From positions 1,798,001 to 1,862,000 of the forward strand of contig CAVUKD010000002.1 in assembly GCA_963741985.1 (NCBI GenBank): 64,000 nucleotides of DNA, given 5' to 3'. The notes under the pieces were generated by a model that was given only the letters and a program-made list of their open reading frames with translations, made no database searches and had not been told where the DNA came from. The stretch comes from Cryomorpha sp963741985. Its GTDB lineage: Bacteria > Bacteroidota > Bacteroidia > Flavobacteriales_D > Cryomorphaceae. Below are positions 52,908 through 62,566 of this stretch, piece after piece. The stretch's first letter is position 1, and the number at the start of each line of letters is the position of its first letter. Made by a program: the position numbers and the translations under genes.

Positions 52908-54002
52908 ATGTTGGAGAAAAAGTACGGGCTCAACGCCTTCTTATCGCTGTTGGGTCTTTTGATATTTACGGCAGTCAGCCAAGCTCAAACCAGAAAATAC
53001 AGCAATGAATTTTTAAGCATCGGCGTTGGTGCCCGCGCACTCGGTATGTCGGGGGCCAATGCAGCTTCGGTAAATGATGTCACTGCAGGATATTGGAACC
53101 CTGCTAACCTTACCGATATCAAAGCCGATCTTGAAGTAGCCGGGATGCACTCCGAGTATTTTGCCGGAATTGCTAAATTCGATTATGGTGCTATTGCAAA
53201 AACGATTGATTCTACCAGTGTTCTCGCCCTTTCGGTAATCCGATTTGGGGTAGATGGAATTCCTAATACAACGCAGCTTATCGATGGGGATGGAAATTTG
53301 AATTACGACCGGATAACTACTTTCTCAGCGGTCGATTATGGGTTTTTGCTTTCGTACGCCAAGGAATTGAAAGTTCCCGGTTTATCTGTTGGTGGAAATG
53401 TAAAAGTGGTGCACCGAATTATTGGTGAATTTGCAAAGAGCTGGGGTTTTGGAATTGATTTGGCAGCGACTTATAGACTTGATAACTGGCGTTTTTCGGT
53501 TATGGGGCGTGACCTCACGACTACATATAATTCTTGGTCATACAGTCTCACCGACGAAGTAAAAGATGTATTGGTAGCCACCGGAAATGACTTGCCCAAA
53601 AACGGTTTGGAAATTACACTTCCGAAAATTGTGTTCGGAGCAGCTTATAAAAAGGATCTTAATAAGTTTTCAATTCTCGGAGAACTGAATGCTATTCTAT
53701 CCACTGACGGACAGCGGAATGTATTGCTCAGTGCTGATCCAATCAGCGTTGATCCGGTAGTGGGAATTGAAGCAAGTTACCTCAATCTGATATATCTCCG
53801 AGGCGGAATCGGAAATATCCAGCGCATCAAAACTTTTCGTGGCACCGAAGAATATTCTATCCAACCGAATATCGGTCTGGGCTTGAAGTTAGGCAATTTC
53901 TTCCTGGATTATGCCTTCACCGATTTAGGGAATGCGTCGGGAGCTTTGTATTCTAACGTGTTTTCGCTTAAATTTCAGGTTTTTAAAGGCTCAGGCTCGT
54001 GA
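52908..54002 (+). CDS. porV2: PorV/PorQ-family outer-membrane protein (PorV2-like)
   Basis: The 364-residue protein starts at ATG 52908 with a signal peptide (MLEKKYGLNAFLSLLGLLIF, cut after VSQAQ); upstream in-frame codons were rejected as part of the divergent promoter region. The mature start, YSNEFLSIGVGARALGMSGA followed by NAASVNDVTAGYWNPANLTD, is the PorV/FadL-like barrel hallmark. PorV-type barrels shuttle T9SS cargo to the sortase. Its TGA overlaps the GTG start of the PorU2-like gene (GTGA), so the barrel and sortase are made together. The exact paralogue name is from family knowledge. Confidence 0.85.
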   Translation: MLEKKYGLNAFLSLLGLLIFTAVSQAQTRKYSNEFLSIGVGARALGMSGANAASVNDVTAGYWNPANLTDIKADLEVAGMHSEYFAGIAKFDYGAIAKTIDSTSVLALSVIRFGVDGIPNTTQLIDGDGNLNYDRITTFSAVDYGFLLSYAKELKVPGLSVGGNVKVVHRIIGEFAKSWGFGIDLAATYRLDNWRFSVMGRDLTTTYNSWSYSLTDEVKDVLVATGNDLPKNGLEITLPKIVFGAAYKKDLNKFSILGELNAILSTDGQRNVLLSADPISVDPVVGIEASYLNLIYLRGGIGNIQRIKTFRGTEEYSIQPNIGLGLKLGNFFLDYAFTDLGNASGALYSNVFSLKFQVFKGSGS

Positions 54003-57000
54003 AAAAAATTCTACTCTCCTTCTGGTTAGCCTCTGTCGCAGCAATTGCTCTAAGCCAGCCATTTGGCAATGAGTGGATTCACTACGACCAGAAGCATTAC
54101 CAGATTAAGATCTTTGAAGATGGAGTGTACCGCATCACGTATCAGGATTTTACCGCAGCGGGAATACCCATTTCCCTGATCGATCCAGCCAATATTCAGC
54201 TCTTTGCTTTCGCCAAAGAAGTACCGATATATGTCCACGATGGGCAAGATGGGGTTTTTAATTCAGGCGATTACATTGAGTTTATAGGAGAGAAAAATGA
54301 TGGTCGAAACGAGGTTGGTTTGTACGACTCGCCCGCTGATCAGGGAAATCCGGATTACAGTCTCTACAACGACACAGTACGGTACTTTTTTACCGTAACT
54401 CCCGGCGGCAATCATGCCCGATTTGCGGAAGCGAATGATCAAAATTTTGATGCCTACGCACCCGCCAATTATGTGTGGAAGGATTCCAAAATCGTGTATT
54501 CAAACCGGTATTATGATCAGCCGCAATTGCTGGATAATCCGCCTGCCAATAATCCGAATTTTCGGCTTTCGCTGAGTAGTTTTGAGCGGGGCGAGGGCTG
54601 GCTTAGCAACCCAATGACCCTTAACAGTTCTTCGCTTACCGCAAATGTACCGACTCCAAATGCCTATCATGGCAGCAATGCGCCGGATGCCGAAGTGAGC
54701 ACGGTAGTCATTGGGGTAAGCGACCTTAGTGAAGCCGGTAATGACCACTTTATTCAAGTGAAATATGGAGTGGCTCAAGCCCTGGCAGTAAACTATCAGT
54801 ACAATGGTTACCAGGTCAATAAGTTTGATTTTACCGTTCCAAATGCTCTGATCGGCGATGTAAATACACCCATTTTACATCAGGTGCTTAATGCCTTGGG
54901 TGTAATTCGCGATGATCAGGCGCTTGCCAAAACAGAGATTGTTTATCCCCGAATTCCAGATTTGCAGGGCGCAGACTTTTTACGATTTCAATACCGGCTC
55001 AATCCAAGTCAATCTAAAACGCGGTTTGATTTTCAGAATATTTCGGGTGGCAATCCACGGATTTATACCCTGAGTTCCAATCCGCAGCGGGTAGCTCTTA
55101 CCAGTAGTGAAGTTGTTTACAGAGGGTTGGTGAGCAATGCCTTCGATCAGAATCAGTACGATTGTCTTTTGGTTACAGATTCGTCCGTAAAATCCATTTC
55201 AGGAATTCAAATAAGTGGCAACAATGGTTTTTTTACCAATTTTGGTCAGAATCCGGTCGATTCGGCTTTTGTAATTATTACCCATAAATCCCTTTTAGCA
55301 TCAGCACAGCAATATGCCAATTATCGTCAGCAACGTTTCAACGCAATATTAGTCGATGTCGATGAACTATACGATCAATTTGGTTTTGGTGTCGAAAAAA
55401 GCGGCATGTCTCTTCGGAATTTTGCCAACTATATAATCCAAACCTGGGAATCAACTCCTCAGCATTTGCTCCTTCTCGGCAAAGATATTCGTTCAGCGAC
55501 AATTGGTCAGCTCGCCGGTACACGAAAAATCCCGGCCTATTTTGAAAAATGTTTGGTGCCCTCTTTTGGAACTCCTCCAAGCGATAATTTTATTAGTTCC
55601 GGACTGGGTGGGACTTATCTCGAACCGGCTTTGCGCACTGGACGGGTAAGTGCCAAAACCCCCGAAGAACTCAATTGGTACCTCGATAAATTGATGACTT
55701 TTGAAGCTCAGCCGCCAGCCATTTGGATGAAAAATGTAATGCATTTTGGCGGTGGGTCGGACATCCAGCAACAGCAGCGCTTCGCAAATCATCTGGCAGC
55801 ATATGCAGAAGCTATTGAAGATTCCAGTTTTGGAGGTGACGTGCATACTTTTTTGAAATCTTCATCTGAGCCTATTCAAATTAATGAGAGTGCGGAGGTT
55901 TCCGATTTGATTGAAAATCAAGGCATATCACTCATGACCTTTTTTGGTCATGCCGGCTCCGAAGGTTTTGACCAAACCATTGACAATCCATCGAATTTTA
56001 ACTGGAATGGAAAGTATCCCTTGCTTATAGGAAATGGTTGTTACAGCGGCGATTATCACTCCCCGGGAGGTGGAAGTACGAGTGAGCAATACACCATTTT
56101 GAATCAAAAAGGGGTTATTGGTTTTCTTGCTTCTGTTGATCTGGGTATTGAAGGAGATCTTCACGCTTTTAGTTCAGAATTTTACGATCAGCTTTCACGA
56201 AAAAATTATGGACATACCGTTGGCGACCTTGTACGAAGGTCTCTCGCATATGTAGCTGCTCCATCAGTTTTACGCAGGTATTTATGCTACGATATGGGAT
56301 TTCAAGGCGATCCGGGTGTGGTTCTCAATTCCTTCCCTTATCCCGATTTGGAAATAAAACAGGAAGATATTTATTTCACTCCACAGGAAATTACTGCCGA
56401 AATAGATAGTTTTACGGTGAGTGTCGCCATCAAAAATATTGCCCGCGCTACGAACCAGTCATTTACCATTACCCTTGAGCACCATACACCTGAGGGAATC
56501 GGCGATTCGGTTTATGTAGCTGAGATGAACGGACTTTATTTCCGCGATACGGTTAGCTTTCGATTGCCCGTCGATTTGCAATACGGGCTCGGTCTTCACC
56601 AATTTAATGTCTACGTCGATTTACCTCAAAATGAAGTCCGCGAACTAGATGGTTTTGAACAAGTAAATAATCAAGTAATTGGAAAGGAATTATACATTTC
56701 CAATGGAGGAATTGTACCCATTTATCCGTATAATTATGCTGTAGTTCCTGAGCAAAACCCTGTTCTCAAGGCATCTACCGGAAATCCTTTAGCGGAAGCG
56801 AAAACATACCGCATCGAAATAGATACCACCGATTTATACAGCAGTCCGCTCTTGCAAACTACTCAAATTACCCAGTCGGGCGGGGTGATAGAGTGGCAGC
56901 CCATTTTTAATAGTCCGGACAGTGCCGTTTATTTTTGGCGTGCCCGAGAAATGACAGATGAAGCACCGATTTGGCGCGGAAGCTCATTCCAATACATACC

Positions 57001-59068
57001 CGAAAAAAGCGGATGGGGACAGTCACAGTTTTTCCAATTCAAAAATGACAACTTCTTTCAAACCGAGTACGACCGACCCAATCGCAAGGTAGATTTTGCT
57101 TCGGGATCGGTTAATTTAAAGAATACTGTAATCGGCAACAGTGCGTCCTTCGGTAATAATATTCTGCTCAATACCCAGCAAGTTGAGTACGGAGCATGTT
57201 CTACAACCCGTTCGCTGTACCTTGCCATAATCGATCCGATTACTTTTGCGGCGTGGGGAACGAACTTCAACGGCGAGAATCCGGATCATGATTTCGGAAA
57301 TGCAAATGCCAATGGAGCCTGTCGGCAAAGGGTTGAATATTACTTTATTTTCAGACAAAATCAACCGACTCAAATGCAGGCATTGGCCGATTTGCTGTTG
57401 TCGAATACCATTCCTGATGGTTATTACGTCATTCTGTATACTATCAATAATGTAACGTATGATACATGGGATGCGACACCCGATATTTATACGGCAGTTC
57501 AAAATCTTGGCGCTTCGATAATCGGAACGCCCGCTGCTCAAGACAGCGTTCCATTTTCGCTTATTGCCCGAAAGGGCGACCCTTCTTTTGTCTATGAATT
57601 ATACGGTGATTCACCTAGCGATGTATTGGCCAATGTGGTGTCGCTTCCGGCAAGTGGCTCACAGGGAATTATGTCGTCAGTTAAAATCGGCCCGGCTATG
57701 AATTGGGGAACGGCGAGCTGGCGCACCCATTCGCTGGATAATAATGACGGCGATCAAACGACAATTAAATTGATCGGCATTAATCCGGAAGGGATTGAAA
57801 CTCCAATCCCTGATGGCGAATTCTCATCCGGCGATAATGAGGTGGATCTTTCAGACTTGGTTTCTGCCACAGAGTTTCCGTATTTGCGGCTGGAGGGAGA
57901 TTTTAAAGACGAAGTAAATCTTACCCCCGAGCAGGTCGATCGCTGGCATGTGCTTTACGACAAGGTGCCCGAAGCGGCTGTGGATCCGAATGATGCCTTT
58001 CTTTTTAATTCTGATAAGCTCCAACAAGGTCAGCAAGGCGCGGTTTCTGTGGCTATTGCCAATGTCTCGGATGTGGATATGGATTCCCTTTTGGTAAATT
58101 ATTGGATCGAAGACACCGATCGGAATCGAATAAATTTGGAATATCCGCGACAGGATTCATTGCGCGCCGGACAAGTTTTGATCGATACGGTGTATTTTGA
58201 TACGCGTTCCCTTTCGGGAAAAAATACGTTGTGGGTAGAAGTAAATCCCCGGAAGGAGAACAGCAATGCCTACGATCAGCCTGAGCAAACGCATTTCAAT
58301 AATGTGCTGCAAATTCCTTTTGACGTAAGTCGCGACAATGAGAATCCGCTGCTGGATGTTACGTTTGATGGAATCCATATTATCAATGGCGAGATCGTTT
58401 CGCCAAGGCCGAAAATCCTGATTGCGCTCAAAGACGAAAACCCGTTTTTGCTGATGAATGAGCCGTCAGACACAGCACTGTTTAAAGTTTTTCTGGCTCC
58501 GCCTGATGGACAGCTCAAGCGGGTATACTTTTCCGGTAATCAGGAAGGAACAATGGAGTTTATTCCGGCTACAGACGATAAAAACCGCGCCAAAATACTG
58601 TATTCGCCCATTCTGGAACAAGACGGGAAATATAATTTGCTCGTCCAGGCGAATGATAAATCAGGTAATCAATCCGGGAACTACGACTATCAAATTCAGT
58701 TTGAGGTGGTCAATAAATCCTCCATTTCGGAAGTGCTCAATTATCCAAATCCTTTCTCTACCAGCACACAGTTTGTGTTTACACTTACCGGTTCGCAGAT
58801 TCCCACCGAGTTCAAAATTCAGATTATGACCATAAGCGGAAAAGTGGTGCGCGAGATTATGCTCAACGAGTTTGGTCCTATTCGTATTGGTCGCAACTTT
58901 TCGGAATACAAATGGGACGGCCGCGATGAATACGGCGACCGTCTGGCGAATGGGGTTTATCTGTATCGCGTGATTGCGCAGATTAACGGACAGAATATTG
59001 ATACCCGTGATAATGGTGCTTCGCAGTATTTTACAAAGTCGTTTGGGAAGATGGTTTTGTTGAGGTAG
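53999..59068 (+). CDS. porU2: C25-like T9SS sortase, PorU2-like
   Basis: The 1,689-residue protein starts with GTG at 53999 and a signal peptide (MKKILLSFWLASVAAIALSQ). The central C25 (gingipain-type) peptidase domain shows the catalytic His in MTFFGHAGSEGFDQTI and the Cys in LIGNGCYSGDYHSPGGG. The C terminus carries a FlgD-type Ig/sorting domain (LNYPNPFSTSTQFVFT ... VYLYRVIAQING). Such long PorU relatives, next to a PorV paralogue, are called PorU2 and are thought to act on T9SS cargo. The 110 bases after it hold no gene. Confidence 0.88.
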   Translation: MKKILLSFWLASVAAIALSQPFGNEWIHYDQKHYQIKIFEDGVYRITYQDFTAAGIPISLIDPANIQLFAFAKEVPIYVHDGQDGVFNSGDYIEFIGEKNDGRNEVGLYDSPADQGNPDYSLYNDTVRYFFTVTPGGNHARFAEANDQNFDAYAPANYVWKDSKIVYSNRYYDQPQLLDNPPANNPNFRLSLSSFERGEGWLSNPMTLNSSSLTANVPTPNAYHGSNAPDAEVSTVVIGVSDLSEAGNDHFIQVKYGVAQALAVNYQYNGYQVNKFDFTVPNALIGDVNTPILHQVLNALGVIRDDQALAKTEIVYPRIPDLQGADFLRFQYRLNPSQSKTRFDFQNISGGNPRIYTLSSNPQRVALTSSEVVYRGLVSNAFDQNQYDCLLVTDSSVKSISGIQISGNNGFFTNFGQNPVDSAFVIITHKSLLASAQQYANYRQQRFNAILVDVDELYDQFGFGVEKSGMSLRNFANYIIQTWESTPQHLLLLGKDIRSATIGQLAGTRKIPAYFEKCLVPSFGTPPSDNFISSGLGGTYLEPALRTGRVSAKTPEELNWYLDKLMTFEAQPPAIWMKNVMHFGGGSDIQQQQRFANHLAAYAEAIEDSSFGGDVHTFLKSSSEPIQINESAEVSDLIENQGISLMTFFGHAGSEGFDQTIDNPSNFNWNGKYPLLIGNGCYSGDYHSPGGGSTSEQYTILNQKGVIGFLASVDLGIEGDLHAFSSEFYDQLSRKNYGHTVGDLVRRSLAYVAAPSVLRRYLCYDMGFQGDPGVVLNSFPYPDLEIKQEDIYFTPQEITAEIDSFTVSVAIKNIARATNQSFTITLEHHTPEGIGDSVYVAEMNGLYFRDTVSFRLPVDLQYGLGLHQFNVYVDLPQNEVRELDGFEQVNNQVIGKELYISNGGIVPIYPYNYAVVPEQNPVLKASTGNPLAEAKTYRIEIDTTDLYSSPLLQTTQITQSGGVIEWQPIFNSPDSAVYFWRAREMTDEAPIWRGSSFQYIPEKSGWGQSQFFQFKNDNFFQTEYDRPNRKVDFASGSVNLKNTVIGNSASFGNNILLNTQQVEYGACSTTRSLYLAIIDPITFAAWGTNFNGENPDHDFGNANANGACRQRVEYYFIFRQNQPTQMQALADLLLSNTIPDGYYVILYTINNVTYDTWDATPDIYTAVQNLGASIIGTPAAQDSVPFSLIARKGDPSFVYELYGDSPSDVLANVVSLPASGSQGIMSSVKIGPAMNWGTASWRTHSLDNNDGDQTTIKLIGINPEGIETPIPDGEFSSGDNEVDLSDLVSATEFPYLRLEGDFKDEVNLTPEQVDRWHVLYDKVPEAAVDPNDAFLFNSDKLQQGQQGAVSVAIANVSDVDMDSLLVNYWIEDTDRNRINLEYPRQDSLRAGQVLIDTVYFDTRSLSGKNTLWVEVNPRKENSNAYDQPEQTHFNNVLQIPFDVSRDNENPLLDVTFDGIHIINGEIVSPRPKILIALKDENPFLLMNEPSDTALFKVFLAPPDGQLKRVYFSGNQEGTMEFIPATDDKNRAKILYSPILEQDGKYNLLVQANDKSGNQSGNYDYQIQFEVVNKSSISEVLNYPNPFSTSTQFVFTLTGSQIPTEFKIQIMTISGKVVREIMLNEFGPIRIGRNFSEYKWDGRDEYGDRLANGVYLYRVIAQINGQNIDTRDNGASQYFTKSFGKMVLLR

Positions 59069-59178
59069 AAATATCCAATTGAAATAGAGTTTTACGCAAC
59101 TTTGAAATGCACAATTAACGAAACGAGATTGGCAAGACACCTGAACATATCGTATCGATAAAATTGTAAATTTGAAAT

Positions 59179-59403
59179 ATGGAAATCAAAATTCAAGTTC
59201 CGTTTCAACAATTGTTAAAAATCGTCAGAAGCCTTCCGCCTGCTCAGAAAGATAGGCTACGAATGGAATTGACGAAAGAAGAACTATCATCAAAAGGCAA
59301 AGATGATTTTATCGCTTTTTTACTCAATGGGCCGGTCTATTCTAAGGATGAAATTGATGTGATCGAGGAGAATAGAAAAAGTATTGCGGCATGGCGAGCA
59401 TGA
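59179..59403 (+). CDS. antitoxin-like protein of a VapBC-type pair
   Basis: The 74-residue protein (MEIKIQVPFQQLLKIVRSLP onward, ending ENRKSIAAWRA) has a helical N-terminal part and a C-terminal tail rich in charges. It resembles antitoxins of PIN-toxin pairs in Bacteroidota, where a short Q-x-x-x-L-P-x-x-x-K-x-R-L-x-x-x-L N terminus is common. Its TGA overlaps the toxin ATG at 59400 (ATGA). Binding to DNA or to the toxin is not visible from sequence. Confidence 0.7.
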   Translation: MEIKIQVPFQQLLKIVRSLPPAQKDRLRMELTKEELSSKGKDDFIAFLLNGPVYSKDEIDVIEENRKSIAAWRA

Positions 59404-59786
59404 CATCAATGGTGGACTCCTCTATTTTAATCGATTATTTCCGAAAGACGGACAAATCAAAATCAAAATTAGTTTCTCACTTTAAAAAGTATGATCGACT
59501 TTATATTTCAAGCGTGACTGAATTTGAAGTGATTAATGGAGCAACTCAGGAGCATTTGAAGTTTTGGGATGAGATGTTATCAAAGTTCACCATTTTAGAA
59601 TTTGGTGGCAGAGAAGCGAGAATTGCTGCCGATAATGTCCGAGAACTTAAGCCAAAGCGCAAATCTATTGACAAGCCCGATTTATTCATTGCTGCTACCG
59701 CGATTGCGAACGGATTGCTGCTCGACACGCTTAACATTAAGCATTTTAAAGAAATTGATAATCTTGAACTACTTAAAAGTCTTTAA
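59400..59786 (+). CDS. PIN-domain ribonuclease toxin (VapC-like)
   Basis: The 128-residue protein starts at ATG 59400, preferred over an ATG three codons earlier because it gives a tight overlap with the antitoxin. It has the PIN acidic residues: D in MVDSSILIDYF, E in SSVTEFEVINGA, D in KPDLFIAATAIAN and D in LLDTLNIKHF. VapC toxins cut tRNA or rRNA unless bound by their antitoxin. The pair sits between porU2 and lpdA without mobile-element marks. Confidence 0.85.
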   Translation: MTSMVDSSILIDYFRKTDKSKSKLVSHFKKYDRLYISSVTEFEVINGATQEHLKFWDEMLSKFTILEFGGREARIAADNVRELKPKRKSIDKPDLFIAATAIANGLLLDTLNIKHFKEIDNLELLKSL

Positions 59787-59849
59787 GTAGCGAAATCCCA
59801 CCAATCCCCACCTCCATAAATTCCTATCCGCAATTCTTCCAATCTTTAG

Positions 59850-59857
59850 TACTTTTG
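59850..59857 (+). promoter_or_regulatory. -7 promoter element of lpdA
   Basis: TACTTTTG fits TAnnTTTG and is followed by CGCC, much like the tatC promoter. The lpdA ATG is 25 bases downstream. No clear -33 TTTG lies at the expected spacing. Confidence 0.45.
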
Positions 59858-59881
59858 CGCCACGAAACAATAACTTTTTTC

Positions 59882-61282
59882 ATGGATCAATTTGATGTAG
59901 TAGTAATTGGCTCCGGCCCCGGCGGATATGTTTGTGCTCTCAGATCAGCGCAGCTTGGCTTCAAAACAGCCCTTATTGAAAAATACGATACCCTCGGTGG
60001 TACTTGTCTTAATGTAGGCTGCATTCCCAGCAAAGCTATGCTCGATTCTTCGCACCATTATTTTGATGCAAAGCATAATTTTGAAGAACACGGAATCAAA
60101 CTTTCAGATTTGCAGGTTGACCTGAAAAAGATGGTTGCCCGTAAGGCAAGCGTGGTCGAGCAAACCGTGAAAGGCATCGATTTTCTGATGAACAAAAACA
60201 AGGTAACCGTTTTTCACGGACTTGGCTCTTTTGAAGACAAAGAGACGATCAAGATTACAGCCGGTAAGAAGGAAACCAAAATCAAAGGAAAAAATATAGT
60301 CATTGCCACCGGTTCAAAACCGAACTTTTTCCCGGGAATGGAGCCGGACAAAAAACGCATCATAACCAGCACCGAAGCACTTGAACTCAAAGAAGTTCCT
60401 AAGAAAATGGTGATTGTTGGCGGTGGTGTAATTGGCCTCGAATTGGGTCAGGTCTATGCGCGTATGGGCACGGAGATTACCGTTTTGGAATTTATGGATT
60501 CCATTATTCCGACCATGGATCGCACGATGGGTAAGGAATTGCAGAAAGTGTTGAAGAAAGAAGGATTTTCATTCAATTTCAACCACAAAGTTCAAAAGGT
60601 AGAAAATACCGGAAAAGGAGTGAAAGTTACCGCCCTCGACAAAAAAGATAAAGAAGTAACGTTTGAAGCGGACTACTGTCTGGTTTCTGTAGGTCGCAAA
60701 CCGTATACGGAAGGACTTGGTCTCGATAAAGCTGGCCTCGAAACAGATGACCGAGGACGCATAGAAACAGACGAACATCTGCAAACCAAAGTAAAAGGAA
60801 TTTATGCGATCGGCGATGTGATAAAAGGGGCTATGCTCGCGCATAAAGCGGAAGAAGAAGGAACCTTTGTAGCTGAAGTTATTGCCGGTCAAAAACCGCA
60901 CATCAATTACAATTTGATCCCGAACGTGGTTTATACCTGGCCGGAAGTTGCATCTGTGGGATACACACAAGAAGAACTCGAAAAAGCCGGAAAAGAATTT
61001 AAAACCGGATCATTTCCGATGCGTGCACTCGGACGAGCACGGGCGAGCGGAGATACTTACGGATTGGTGAAAATTCTCGCCGATAAAGAAACGGACGAAG
61101 TGCTCGGTGTTCATATGATCGGTGCTCGAACAGCCGATCTAATCGCGGAAGCGGTGGCTGCTATGGAGTTCAGAGCCAGTGCCGAAGATATCGCACGCAT
61201 GAGCCACGCGCACCCTACATATGCCGAAGCGGTAAAAGAAGCCGCACTCGATGCTTTTGAAAGCCGTCCGATTCATATTTAA
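59882..61282 (+). CDS. lpdA: dihydrolipoyl dehydrogenase
   Basis: The 466-residue flavoenzyme starts at ATG 59882 (MDQFDVVVIGSGPGGYVCAL); nine upstream codons overlap the promoter. The redox disulfide is C42-L-N-V-G-C47. A second Rossmann motif, KMVIVGGGVIGLELGQVYAR, binds NAD. The C-terminal HAHPTYAEAVKEAALDA supplies the catalytic His-Glu pair. It reoxidises dihydrolipoamide of pyruvate, 2-oxoglutarate and glycine-cleavage complexes, so it would serve gcvP, which is broken in this sequence. Confidence 0.97.
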   Translation: MDQFDVVVIGSGPGGYVCALRSAQLGFKTALIEKYDTLGGTCLNVGCIPSKAMLDSSHHYFDAKHNFEEHGIKLSDLQVDLKKMVARKASVVEQTVKGIDFLMNKNKVTVFHGLGSFEDKETIKITAGKKETKIKGKNIVIATGSKPNFFPGMEPDKKRIITSTEALELKEVPKKMVIVGGGVIGLELGQVYARMGTEITVLEFMDSIIPTMDRTMGKELQKVLKKEGFSFNFNHKVQKVENTGKGVKVTALDKKDKEVTFEADYCLVSVGRKPYTEGLGLDKAGLETDDRGRIETDEHLQTKVKGIYAIGDVIKGAMLAHKAEEEGTFVAEVIAGQKPHINYNLIPNVVYTWPEVASVGYTQEELEKAGKEFKTGSFPMRALGRARASGDTYGLVKILADKETDEVLGVHMIGARTADLIAEAVAAMEFRASAEDIARMSHAHPTYAEAVKEAALDAFESRPIHI

Positions 61283-61313
61283 TAAGGCATCCTTTATGCT
61301 CTCTGCGTATAAC

Positions 61314-61328
61314 CTTTGCGAAACTTGC
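61314..61328 (+). repeat. dispersed CTTTGCGAAACTTGC word
   Basis: It matches the reverse complement of 31716-31730 with one mismatch. Both lie between genes in context rich in CTCTGCG/TTTGCG words. Too short to define an element on its own. Confidence 0.3.
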
Positions 61329-61378
61329 GACTGAAAGAAGCCCACTATGGGCGGTTGAATAAATCTTAAATAGCCTGA

Positions 61379-62401
61379 ATGAAGAAAAAAGTTGGTGTAC
61401 TCCTGATCAACCTCGGCACTCCCGATAGTCCAAAAGTCAGTGATGTCCGTACGTATCTCACCGAATTCTTGAATGATCCACGTGTGATTGATATTCCCTG
61501 GCTTGCGCGAAAAATACTGGTAAACCTGATCATTGTTCCTTTTCGTGCTCCAAAGTCGGCCAAGATTTACAAAGCACTTTTTGAAAAATACAACGGAGAA
61601 TCGCCACTGCTCACGTATGGAAATATACTGCGCGAAAAACTCGGAGATCGCCTGGCAGACGACAATGTAACCGTTGAACTCGCCATGCGGTATCAAAACC
61701 CAAGTCTGGATGAAGTTTGCGCGCGCATGGAAAAAGCAAACTACGACGAGGTAATTGTATTCCCGCTTTTCCCGCAATACGCATCTTCGAGTACGGGTTC
61801 TGCTTTGGAAAAAGCGTTACGTTTGATTCGCAACTGGTACGTCATTCCCGAATTGAAAGTCATTAGCCAGTATTTTGATAATGAAGGATATATCGATACA
61901 ATTGTAGCCCGTGCTTCGAAGTATGATTTGAGCGAATACGATCATATTCTGTTTTCATACCACGGTTTGCCGGTGCGTCAGGTCGATAAAGTATACGAAG
62001 ACCGCCAATGCGACAACCACGATTGCGACAAGGAGCTGAATGATGAAAATCGCTGGTGTTACAAAGCCACATCCTATGCCACCACGCGCATGATTGCCGC
62101 GAAGCTCGGTATCACAGAAGAAGATTATACCGTTTGTTTTCAGTCGCGCCTGGATAAGAACTGGCTGGAACCCTTTTCCGATAAGGTGATCGAAGAACTC
62201 GGTAAAAATGGAGCCAAGAAGCTTCTTGTTTTTTCACCGGCTTTTGTCGCCGATTGTCTGGAAACATCGATCGAGATTGGCGAAGAATATCAAGGAATTT
62301 TTGAAAAATTCGGCGGAGAAAAGGTTCAGCTTGTAGAAAGCCTCAACGATCACCCGCATTGGATTGAGACCTGTGAGAAAATGATTCGGGAGCGGATTTA
62401 G
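61379..62401 (+). CDS. hemH: ferrochelatase
   Basis: The 340-residue protein has MKKKVGVLLINLGTPDSPKV at its start, ELAMRYQNPSLDEVCARME, VFPLFPQYASSSTGSALEK, the active-site SYHGLPVRQV with the essential His, and CFQSRLDKNWLEPFSDKVIE near the C terminus. It inserts ferrous iron into protoporphyrin IX as the last step of heme synthesis. The length is normal. It lies 96 bases after lpdA; the 165 bases following it hold no gene. Confidence 0.96.
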   Translation: MKKKVGVLLINLGTPDSPKVSDVRTYLTEFLNDPRVIDIPWLARKILVNLIIVPFRAPKSAKIYKALFEKYNGESPLLTYGNILREKLGDRLADDNVTVELAMRYQNPSLDEVCARMEKANYDEVIVFPLFPQYASSSTGSALEKALRLIRNWYVIPELKVISQYFDNEGYIDTIVARASKYDLSEYDHILFSYHGLPVRQVDKVYEDRQCDNHDCDKELNDENRWCYKATSYATTRMIAAKLGITEEDYTVCFQSRLDKNWLEPFSDKVIEELGKNGAKKLLVFSPAFVADCLETSIEIGEEYQGIFEKFGGEKVQLVESLNDHPHWIETCEKMIRERI

Positions 62402-62566
62402 AGATTCTTAGATTTAAAATTAGCTTCGCTGAGCTCCTTCGTCGGTTGTATCGAGATGCGAAGCCAGAATTAAGTATTGCTAACCGTTACGAAACGATTT
62501 CAAAGAAGTAGAACATTAGAAGGTAAGAAAATCCTATCTTTCAGCCTTTGTAAATATTTTTAGAAG

